The notes beneath the pieces were generated by a model that did not search any database, was not told the origin of the DNA, and worked only from the letters and a program-made list of their open reading frames with translations. This document shows positions 1 through 5,091 of a DNA stretch of 5,092 nucleotides, in pieces. Position numbers and translations under genes: made by a program. The stretch lies in the NCBI GenBank assembly GCA_031284085.1, contig JAITAM010000212.1, positions 1-5,092 of the forward strand, read 5' to 3'. How positions within the stretch are numbered: the first letter of the stretch is position 1; each line of letters begins with the position of its first letter. Source of the stretch: Spirochaetaceae bacterium. GTDB taxonomy: Bacteria; Spirochaetota; Spirochaetia; Treponematales; Breznakiellaceae.

Positions 1-183
1 TTCAACGCAAAGTTTTCGTCTGAGACATCGAGCGGCGGTTTGTCAACGCCATTTCCCGAAAAACTGTTTAGCCCTCTTTCAGACAAGAAGTCAGTACAAG
101 GGATTACCGGGGGGGATGCACCCACAAAAAATATAAGCGTAAAAACAAATTCAGGCTCGATAAAGATAAATTGGATAAATTGA
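1..183 (+). CDS. 3' end of an unidentified protein gene, possibly DUF4097/adhesin-like
   Basis: The plus-strand frame beginning at base 1 stays open for 60 codons and ends at TGA 181-183; its start lies outside the window. The last residues read NISVKTNSGSIKINWIN, and an earlier segment reads SSETSSGG. Alternating Ser/Gly turns with short beta strands of the type VKTNSGSIKI are common in DUF4097-like putative adhesin beta-helices and related surface or periplasmic proteins, but 60 residues are too few to assign the family. Codons for I-T-G-G-D contain a run of seven G at 109-115, a possible slippage site. No other frame here gives as natural a protein tail. The final 33 bases overlap the end of the broken minus-strand repeat frame. 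Existence of the coding tail is fairly likely; the function is a guess. Confidence 0.5.
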   Translation, partial: FNAKFSSETSSGGLSTPFPEKLFSPLSDKKSVQGITGGDAPTKNISVKTNSGSIKINWIN

Positions 184-663
184 ACAAACAAAAGGGTTGG
201 AAAAGGGAAGGCGGTACATAGCAGGCCGGTAGTATATACTTTTCCGCCTAACGCCTATGCCGGCGCTGGGAACTTTGGAAGAGGCTGCGGCTGCTTTGGA
301 ACGGGCTGGCCTACAGGTGAAAAGCCGTACTCCGCCTGTGATACCAGCGCCGGGAACTTTGGAAGAGGCTGCGGCTGCTTTGGAATAAGCTGGCCTACAG
401 GTAAAAAGCCGTACTCCGTCCTTGATAGCAGCACCGGGAACTTTGGGAGAGGCTGCGGCTGCTTTGGAAGAGGCTAGTCTATAGGTGAAAAGTCGTACTC
501 CGTCCTTGATAGTAGCGCCGGGAATTTTGGAAGAGGCTGCGGCTGCTTTGGAAGAGGCTGGCCTACAAGTAAAAAGCCGTACTCCGCCTGTGATAGCAGC
601 ACCGGGAACTTTGGAACAAGCTGCGACTGCTTAGAAAAAGGCCGTGCTTGCGGCTGCTGACAT
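151..663 (-). pseudogene. broken gene for a 28-residue-repeat protein (in-frame TAA at codon 11)
   Basis: On the minus strand ATG (663-661) opens MSAAASTAFF, then meets TAA at 633-631, after which the same frame runs 159 codons without a stop to TGA 153-151. It contains four 28-residue repeats of the form SSKAAAASSKVPGAAITGG followed by VRLFTCRPA, plus diverged copies at both ends. The distal one still reads PSAGIGVR...YYRPA, so the frame is recognisable even where the DNA repeat has decayed. The stop aligns with the Lys codon AAA of the repeat consensus (SKAAA), so one A-to-T change could have made it. No ATG, GTG, TTG or CTG follows the stop until ATG 219, so the repeat part cannot be translated by ordinary means. 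An AGAGGG (671-666) lies only 2 bases before the ATG, which is poor spacing. No signal peptide is seen and I do not recognise the family. Alternatively the block is a non-coding repeat that happens to be open in several frames. Confidence 0.4.
271..640. repeat. 84-bp tandem repeat, four full units plus a partial fifth
   Basis: Units beginning AACTTTGG (AATTTTGG in the fourth) start at 271, 355, 439, 523 and 607, an exact 84-base period (28 codons), so unit number can change without shifting a frame. Units 1-4 are full and differ at roughly 7-15 positions each; the fifth is recognisable to about base 640. The stretch 255-270 looks like the decayed end of a preceding unit. All length differences are zero among full units, so only substitutions separate them. 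The core GAGGCTGCGGCTGCTTTGGA is almost unchanged in all four. On the plus strand two frames contain scattered stops; one minus frame is free of stops through all four units. Confidence 0.93.
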
Positions 664-686
664 GACCCTCTAGCATGAGGTATAAG
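657..686 (+). promoter_or_regulatory. sigma-70-like promoter for the acyltransferase gene
   Basis: CTGACA at 657-662 matches the -35 consensus at five of six bases; TATAAG at 681-686 matches the -10 consensus at five of six, with an 18-base spacer. Predicted transcription start is near 693, giving a leader of only about 13 bases before ATG 706. The -10 is part of a perfect inverted repeat (680-696), and the -35 overlaps the ATG of the divergent repeat gene. Confidence 0.5.
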
Positions 687-696
687 TTTTTTATAC
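680..696. promoter_or_regulatory. inverted repeat over the -10 region, possible operator
   Basis: GTATAA (680-685) and TTATAC (691-696) form a perfect 6-bp inverted repeat with a 5-base centre. It covers the predicted -10 and start point of the acyltransferase gene and lies between two divergent start codons (663 and 706). It could bind a dimeric regulator, or be only a product of AT-rich promoter sequence. Confidence 0.25.
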
Positions 697-705
697 ACTA
701 AGAGT

Positions 706-2019
706 ATGTATAGACCTTACAAAAAACCGATAGGAGCGGCTGTCCCCGATATTGTTGTGCCTAAACCGCATATATCTAAAATCACAGTCGGCATTGCTCG
801 TCTCGTTGCACGGCTGTACCTCTGTTCGTTTGTCGGTACAGCACGCCTTTCTATGCAAGGGAGTGAAGAGCTTTTCCAATCGCTTAACCGAGCGTTCTCA
901 AAAAAAAGCCGCTGTATCCTTGCTTTCCGCCACCAAAACGGTTGCGAACCGCAAGTTCTAGGATGGTTTGTTCTCTTTAAGTCAAAAAAATTAGCACGCC
1001 GCGCAGGTATCTATTTCCCCCGCCGCCCCCACCTTATCTTTGTACACGGCTACGAAGTACTCCGCTGGGGCGGCAAGATCGCTCGAGCAGTCCTTCCGCG
1101 ATTGGGCGCTTTACAGGTTTATCATGCAAAAATTGACTCGGAAAGTATAAGGCGCTTAAATCAAACGCTCATGGAGGGGCCTTACCCGCTGACCATAGCG
1201 CCTGAAGGGCAGGTGAGTTATTTTACCGATTGTATACCCCGTCTTGAATCCGGAGCGATACGCATGGGTTTGAACGCAGCGGAACATTTGGGCAAAGAAA
1301 CACCGGTTGAATTACTGCCGGTTTCAGTCTTATTCCGCTACGGCAAAACCGGACAACGGCGGATGGAAATGATGCTTCGGCGTGTAGAACATATAGCCGG
1401 CTTAAAAAACACCGGCTTGCCCTTCAGCAAGCGTTTAGAACAATGCCGAGATAAAGTTTTGTCCGTTAATGAAAAGCGCTACAATCTTAACCCATCAGCT
1501 TCAAGCTCTATTGAAGAGCGTCTTGATGCACTTACGGAAGCTGCGCTGTCGCGTACTGAGGAACTCCTCGGCGTTAAAAAAGAAGGGACGACTTTTGCTC
1601 GTATGCACACTCTGAGGCAACTATGCTGGGATCGCATTTTTATACCCGGCGTTAATGATCTATCAACGTTGAGTCAACTGGAACGTTCCGTTGCCGATTT
1701 GCAAGCCGGCGAGGCTTGGTACGCAGGACGGCATCTGGAAATGGTGGATTTTATTTGCTATTTCAAAGTACCGATACCTTCAGGGGATGCACCGCTTCGC
1801 TCAAGAGTGGAATATGTCCAGCAGTTATGGGATTTTATGAACCGTACCCGTGGGGGTGTTTTTGCAGACCGTAAAACTATCAAGCCGGCTGAAATTATCA
1901 TTAGTACAGCTCCTTCGCTAAACTTAACCGTACGTTTAGACGACTACCACCGCGACAAAAAAACAACTATTGCTTCGATACTTGATGAGTTAAAAGCAAC
2001 TTATCTAGGGCAGATTTAA
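706..2019 (+). CDS. PlsC/LPLAT-family acyltransferase with long C-terminal region
   Basis: This 437-residue protein carries the four blocks of the glycerolipid acyltransferase family (PlsC, PF01553). Block I is RHQNGCE at 75-81, with catalytic His76; block II is GIYFPRR at 101-107; block III is APEGQVS at 165-171; block IV is LPVSV at 204-208. Family members transfer an acyl chain from acyl-ACP or acyl-CoA to a lysophospholipid, typically making phosphatidic acid at the inner membrane. Substrate cannot be told from sequence. Block I is HX4E rather than HX4D, and block III lacks the usual T-R after PEG. A hydrophobic stretch at about 26-48 may anchor it to the membrane. Residues from about 240 on are outside the catalytic domain and have no recognised motif. 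ATG 706 follows a strong promoter closely; AAGAG (700-704) is too near to be a good ribosome site. It converges on the next gene with 12 bases between the stops. Confidence 0.82.
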   Translation: MYRPYKKPIGAAVPDIVVPKPHISKITVGIARLVARLYLCSFVGTARLSMQGSEELFQSLNRAFSKKSRCILAFRHQNGCEPQVLGWFVLFKSKKLARRAGIYFPRRPHLIFVHGYEVLRWGGKIARAVLPRLGALQVYHAKIDSESIRRLNQTLMEGPYPLTIAPEGQVSYFTDCIPRLESGAIRMGLNAAEHLGKETPVELLPVSVLFRYGKTGQRRMEMMLRRVEHIAGLKNTGLPFSKRLEQCRDKVLSVNEKRYNLNPSASSSIEERLDALTEAALSRTEELLGVKKEGTTFARMHTLRQLCWDRIFIPGVNDLSTLSQLERSVADLQAGEAWYAGRHLEMVDFICYFKVPIPSGDAPLRSRVEYVQQLWDFMNRTRGGVFADRKTIKPAEIIISTAPSLNLTVRLDDYHRDKKTTIASILDELKATYLGQI

Positions 2020-2031
2020 CACCGCAGAGCG

Positions 2032-2490
2032 TTATTTCAAAAGCGCATTGTATTCTTCAGAGCTAACCAAAACATTGTTATCTTCTTCTTTATTTGTTTG
2101 ACAAGCCTCGCTAATAGCCTTAAAGCGCAGCCGGCTATTATCTTGAAAGGTAGTGATTTTGTTTTTACTATCCGGAATAAGAGCGGCACAAACAGTACCC
2201 GAACCTTCCATAAACTGTGTTAATACGTTCCAATACTCTTTTTCAACTGCAGAAAAATTATCAAGATGCTCACTGCGGTTAATTAAATGTATATTACCAA
2301 TAAGACGGGTCAACAATAGCCCTAATGTCTGATCAATAAAATCAAGATCATATACGGTTTTTGATAAGAAGAATTCCGGCGCCGTATTAAGAATACATAT
2401 ATCGTGGATTGTCCGTATCATATTGGTAAGAATGAAAAGATTATCTTCAAAATTGATCTGCTGATTCATAACAGAACTATTTATCGGCAT
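2032..2490 (-). CDS. small protein of unknown function, probably Treponema-specific
   Basis: I do not recognise this 152-residue protein. It is mostly predicted helix, with no signal peptide or clear membrane segment. Residues 15-70 are rich in Leu/Ile (LGLLLTRLIGNIHLI at 56-70) and could form a helical bundle; the tail from about 130 is polar and acidic and ends in SSEEYNALLK. I chose ATG 2490-2488 because minus-strand AAGGA lies 7 bases before it. The frame stays open upstream to ATG 2568 (178 residues), but that start overlaps the end of rlmN by 31 bases and would add 26 residues of unconvincing sequence; ATG 2544 is a third option. It is the last gene of the TPR-rlmN run, 47 bases after the rlmN stop, and no strong terminator is seen in the 12 bases before the converging acyltransferase gene. 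Confidence 0.7.
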   Translation of the reverse strand: MPINSSVMNQQINFEDNLFILTNMIRTIHDICILNTAPEFFLSKTVYDLDFIDQTLGLLLTRLIGNIHLINRSEHLDNFSAVEKEYWNVLTQFMEGSGTVCAALIPDSKNKITTFQDNSRLRFKAISEACQTNKEEDNNVLVSSEEYNALLK

Positions 2491-2516
2491 AGTCCATTCC
2501 TTTTGTAAAGAGGAAA

Positions 2517-2541
2517 TTAAGAAACTGATTGGCTTTCTTAA
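2517..2541 (-). terminator. AT-rich hairpin across the rlmN stop codon
   Basis: TTAAGAAA (2517-2524) and TTTCTTAA (2534-2541) form a perfect 8-bp inverted repeat with a 9-base loop, containing the rlmN stop codon in one arm. On the minus strand it is followed by a T-rich stretch (ATTTCCTCTTT). Only one G-C pair supports the stem, so it is at best a weak terminator or an intercistronic processing/attenuation element ahead of the small gene. Confidence 0.3.
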
Positions 2542-3593
2542 CATTTGAGCTGTCCTAACTGTCCGCAAGCTCCGGCTACGCCTTTCCCTCGACTCATTCT
2601 TTTGGTAACGGTAAGTCCCAGCCTTTCAAGTTCCGCGGCAAAAGCCGCGACTTCAGCACGGGTAGGGCATTGCAAGACCATGCCGGAAAAAGAAAGACCG
2701 GAAACCGGATTCCACGGTATGAGATTCACCACTACAGATAGCCCTTTGGCAAAGTCCGCTAAAGCCCGCGCATCTTTTGGGCGGGTATTGATAGTTTTGA
2801 GCAAGACAGCTTCCAAAGTAACTCGGTGTTTCGTGTGCTGCTGGTAATACCGGAGCGCATCTTTTACTTGCGATAAAGAGTGTGCTTTGCTCACCGGCAT
2901 AAGTTGCTCACGCAGTTGCGAATCCGCTGTGGTAAGCGATAGAGCAAGCCGCGGGCTTTGTTCCCATTCCGTTACCGCTCTTATCCCGTCTGGAATACCA
3001 GCTGTTGAAACGGTAATACGGCGCGGTGAAACATTGAAATCAGAGGATAACAATGACAGCGCCTGAGACAAAGCATCGGTATTGAGCAGAGGTTCTCCCA
3101 TGCCCATAAACACGATGTTGGCAATATCCGGCTGAACAGCGCGCAGATGCAGGAATTGCTCGATAATTTCCGCTGCGCTTATGTTACGCAGAAAACCGAG
3201 CGAGCCGGTTTTGCAAAAAGCACAGGCAAGCGGACATCCTACCTGAGTAGACAGACATACCGTTGAACGGCCGCTTGAATCGGTGAGAAGCACCGCCTCA
3301 ACAGCAGCGCCGTCAGAGAGCTTTATTTGCAGCTTTACCGTCCCGTCCGGATCAATAAGACTTTGCAAAACAGTACTGGAGTACAATGTAAAACGGCTTG
3401 CAAGCTCTTCACGCCACGATAGCGGTAGGTCGGTCATATCGTTAAAGGATTTGACCCCGCGTGCTATCCATGTCGATACTTGCTTGACACGAAAAGACGG
3501 CACGGCGCCTAGCATTTTATGCAATTCTATACCGTTATGACCGACAAGAGAAGAATAAGAAATCAATTTGGAAGGGATTGGCGAATCTCTCAT
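2538..3593 (-). CDS. rlmN: dual-specificity RNA methyltransferase RlmN
   Basis: This 351-residue radical-SAM enzyme methylates C2 of adenine 2503 in 23S rRNA, and in well-studied species adenine 37 of some tRNAs, acting in the cytoplasm on translation fidelity. The N-terminal RlmN domain shows FRVKQVSTWI at 34-43. The iron-sulphur motif CX3CX2C is C120, C124 and C127 (GCPLACAFCKTG). C113 corresponds to the resolving/methyl-linked Cys118 of the E. coli enzyme, and C343 in GACGQL to the methyl-carrying Cys355. GMGEPL at 164-169 is the SAM-binding motif and IPWNPV at 292-297 is also typical. It is distinguished from Cfr by context and the GACGQL ending. In the RGKGVAGACGQL segment a glycine (338) replaces the acidic residue usual in RlmN. 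The start is bounded by an upstream in-frame TAG, no Shine-Dalgarno is visible, and a hairpin ends 8 bases before the ATG. It follows the TPR gene by 51 bases. Confidence 0.95.
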   Translation of the reverse strand: MRDSPIPSKLISYSSLVGHNGIELHKMLGAVPSFRVKQVSTWIARGVKSFNDMTDLPLSWREELASRFTLYSSTVLQSLIDPDGTVKLQIKLSDGAAVEAVLLTDSSGRSTVCLSTQVGCPLACAFCKTGSLGFLRNISAAEIIEQFLHLRAVQPDIANIVFMGMGEPLLNTDALSQALSLLSSDFNVSPRRITVSTAGIPDGIRAVTEWEQSPRLALSLTTADSQLREQLMPVSKAHSLSQVKDALRYYQQHTKHRVTLEAVLLKTINTRPKDARALADFAKGLSVVVNLIPWNPVSGLSFSGMVLQCPTRAEVAAFAAELERLGLTVTKRMSRGKGVAGACGQLGQLKC

Positions 3594-3601
3594 AAAAGAC
3601 A

Positions 3602-3641
3602 GGTGTAAGGCGCATTGCCCATAGATACTAGACCTTACACC
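3602..3641 (-). terminator. hairpin between the TPR gene and rlmN
   Basis: GGTGTAAGG (3602-3610) and CCTTACACC (3633-3641) are perfect 9-bp complements with a 22-base loop. In the minus-strand RNA the 3' arm is followed by TGTCTTTT and then at once by the rlmN ATG. It could be a leaky terminator after the TPR gene, or a structure controlling rlmN translation, since the arm lies at -9 to -17 where a Shine-Dalgarno would be. The large loop makes it a moderate rather than strong terminator. Confidence 0.5.
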
Positions 3642-3644
3642 GTA

Positions 3645-4838
3645 TTAGTTGCTTGCTTTTAGCATTTCTAGATACTCGGTGATGTAAGTATTGCGAAGCC
3701 ATTGCTGCTGATATTCTTCTAGAATATCAATGGCTCTATGCTTTTCACCTTTTTTAACATAACAATCGGCTAATTCTGTGTACAACCGGTAGTTGCGCGG
3801 ATCCTGCTGAATAAGCTTTTTAAGCGATTCTATCGCATCATCGTATTTACCCTGTATCCGTGCTACCACTGCCAAACCCAAAACTGCATAGGTGTCGAAT
3901 TCGATATTAAGCGCCTGCTGGTAGTACTCAACGGCTTTGTCAAAATCACCCATATTCCGGTACGTATCACCAGCACGAGTTAGAATAACTTTGTTCCGCG
4001 GGTCCTGCTCTAGGATCCGTTCCCAGTATTCCATAGATCGGTGCTGCTGATTCATTCCCCGATAACAGTCGGCTATTCCAAACAAAGCATAAAAGTTGCA
4101 TGGGTCTCGTTCCAGCGCCCTCTCAAAGTATGCAATGCCTTCGCCAAACGTTTTTAGCTTCCGGTGGCAGTTGCCGATGGATGTCAGCACCCTAATATCA
4201 ACGTTATTTTTATTAAATTCAAGCATTTTCTCCCAATAAAAGAGCGCATCGCGGTATTCCTTGAAATCGTAGTGCAGATGCCCCAATCCAATAATGGCAT
4301 AGGGGTTTCGTTCTTCCATTTCTAGCACTTGCAGGTACATGATTTTTGAATGGCGGAAGTCGCGAATCTTCCGATAAGCATCGGCAACACGGGTTAAAAC
4401 CGTAATGTTTTTGGTATCATGCACCAAATACTGTTCCCAAATCTCTATGGCTTTATGGTATTGATTGAGGGCTTTGTAGCAGTCGGCAAGACCGAAAAGC
4501 GCATAGTTGTTCCCCGGATGAAATTCTAAACAACGCTGATAAAACGCAACTGCATCCAGAAATGCTCCTTGTTTACGTTTAGCGTCTCCCATACCGACTA
4601 GTGCATAATTGTTGTTTTGGTTTATCTCAAACATCCGCTCAAAGCAGCTTATCGCTTCTGCTATTCTGCTTTCTTTAAGGAACTGATAACCTTTCTTGGA
4701 TAAATCCGAAAGCTCTCGTTCTTCGGGAACGGGCGGAGTATTGCTCCACCCCTTATCCGCGGCGCTGCTTGCAGAATCATCAAACACATCACTAGAAGAA
4801 AACGTCTCATCAGGCGGTACAAAACCTTTTTCTGGCAT
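3645..4838 (-). CDS. tetratricopeptide-repeat (TPR) scaffold protein
   Basis: The 397-residue protein is almost wholly TPR. About ten repeats of 34-35 residues run from residue 44 to 383, beginning near 44, 78, 112, 146, 180, 214, 249, 283, 316 and 350. Each keeps the pattern of small residues and aromatics (such as YALFGLADCY at 112-121 and AVEYYQQAL at 302-310). TPRs form a right-handed superhelix that binds partner proteins or peptides; no enzymatic motif is present and the partner is unknown. Residues 1-43 are Ser/Pro/acid-rich and probably disordered. There is no signal peptide or membrane segment, so a cytoplasmic location is likely. Repeats 2-5 and 6-9 look like a duplicated block (YALFGLADCY versus YALFGIADCY, 138 residues apart). 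ATG 4838 is not directly preceded by a ribosome site; the leader is folded (see 4839-4898). T. pallidum has a comparable TPR protein (TP0095), from memory. Confidence 0.88.
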   Translation of the reverse strand: MPEKGFVPPDETFSSSDVFDDSASSAADKGWSNTPPVPEERELSDLSKKGYQFLKESRIAEAISCFERMFEINQNNNYALVGMGDAKRKQGAFLDAVAFYQRCLEFHPGNNYALFGLADCYKALNQYHKAIEIWEQYLVHDTKNITVLTRVADAYRKIRDFRHSKIMYLQVLEMEERNPYAIIGLGHLHYDFKEYRDALFYWEKMLEFNKNNVDIRVLTSIGNCHRKLKTFGEGIAYFERALERDPCNFYALFGIADCYRGMNQQHRSMEYWERILEQDPRNKVILTRAGDTYRNMGDFDKAVEYYQQALNIEFDTYAVLGLAVVARIQGKYDDAIESLKKLIQQDPRNYRLYTELADCYVKKGEKHRAIDILEEYQQQWLRNTYITEYLEMLKASN

Positions 4839-4898
4839 AAGACATACGGCGGGAAAAATCCCCTCGCCGCCGGGATCGTTGTCCCGGCCTCCTTTTTG
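4839..4898 (-). promoter_or_regulatory. structured leader of the TPR gene: Shine-Dalgarno, two hairpins, ATG
   Basis: The minus strand reads AAAAAGGAGG ending at 4888, a strong match to the anti-Shine-Dalgarno, but no start codon follows it at a usable distance. Hairpin one pairs 4869-4875 (GCCGGGA on the plus strand) with 4882-4888 (TCCCGGC), loop 6. Hairpin two pairs 4848-4851 (GGCG) with 4865-4868 (CGCC), with two more G-C pairs inside. The hairpins adjoin, and 9 unpaired bases then lead to ATG 4838. Folding would put the ribosome site at a normal distance from the start. On the plus strand hairpin one is followed by CTCCTTTTTG and resembles a rho-independent terminator, but no plus-strand gene ends here. 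Confidence 0.4.
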
Positions 4899-4985
4899 TT
4901 AAAATAAAATCTATCTTTAAGAGCTAAAAGTTAAACCTCTCTGTTCGCAATGGCCAATTAAGGCGGAACAGGACGTTTACTTCTT

Positions 4986-4991
4986 ATTATA
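4986..4991 (-). promoter_or_regulatory. candidate -10 element (TATAAT) for the TPR gene
   Basis: The minus strand reads TATAAT, a perfect -10. The best upstream -35 is TGGACA (5019-5014), but its 22-base spacer is too long for a standard sigma-70 promoter, so activity would need an activator or a different -35. The implied leader is about 140 bases, consistent with the structured leader above. Confidence 0.28.
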
Positions 4992-5091
4992 GTTTAAGGT
5001 TTTTCTGTTTATTTGTCCAGTATAAGTTTTGTTGAATCCTAAGCACGAGCCCAAGATATTCTTTTGGGGCGCCGTTTAGCAGCGGCGGACA
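4987..5091 (-). CDS. possible 3' end of an upstream minus-strand gene
   Basis: From 5091 the minus strand is open for 34 codons to TAA 4989-4987, ending in LYWTNKQKNLKL. A rival frame from 5092 is open for 17 codons to TAG 5041-5039 and ends in KRISWARA; the change from GC-richer to AT-rich sequence near 5040 would fit that stop. Either could be the tail of the gene before the TPR gene, or neither. Nothing in either tail identifies a family. Confidence 0.2.
   Translation of the reverse strand, partial: CPPLLNGAPKEYLGLVLRIQQNLYWTNKQKNLKL

Noticed and set aside
199..249. Inverted segments GGAAAAG/CTTTTCC and AGGCGG/CCGCCT after the first gene, as a terminator
   Set aside because: The two pairings exclude each other, the loops are large and no T-run follows.
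260..353. Inverted pair CCGGCGCTGG (260-269) and CCAGCGCCGG (344-353) flanking unit 1
   Set aside because: The second copy is a normal part of the repeat and the first looks like a decayed unit end; there is no target duplication or other sign of a mobile element.
184..477. Plus-strand frame with Cys/Gly-rich repeats containing TGEKPY, like a zinc-finger linker
   Set aside because: It has no start codon, the cysteine spacing does not make a C2H2 finger, and the motif is lost in other units. A coincidence of the repeat.
271..640. CRISPR array
   Set aside because: The whole 84-bp unit repeats with no unique spacers, and no cas gene is nearby.
474..698. 74-residue minus-strand ORF with QPLPKFPALL-type repeats
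   Set aside because: It is one of several frames left open by the 84-bp repeat. It stops inside unit 3 and covers only part of the block, whereas another minus frame runs through all units. Not strong enough to list as a gene.
691..961. ORFs at 691-879 (minus) and 752-961 (plus)
   Set aside because: They lie within the acyltransferase gene in other frames and have no promoter or family resemblance.
2545..2847. Plus-strand ORFs at 2545-2847 and 3283-3540
   Set aside because: Both are shadows of rlmN on the opposite strand and give no plausible protein.
711..3639. Shared 11-mer TAGACCTTACA at 711-721 and 3629-3639
   Set aside because: A few 11-base matches are expected by chance in 5 kb, and the two sites have different contexts.
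5049..5070. Bulged hairpin near the right edge
   Set aside because: The stem is imperfect and has no T-run on either side, and the flanking gene context is cut off.
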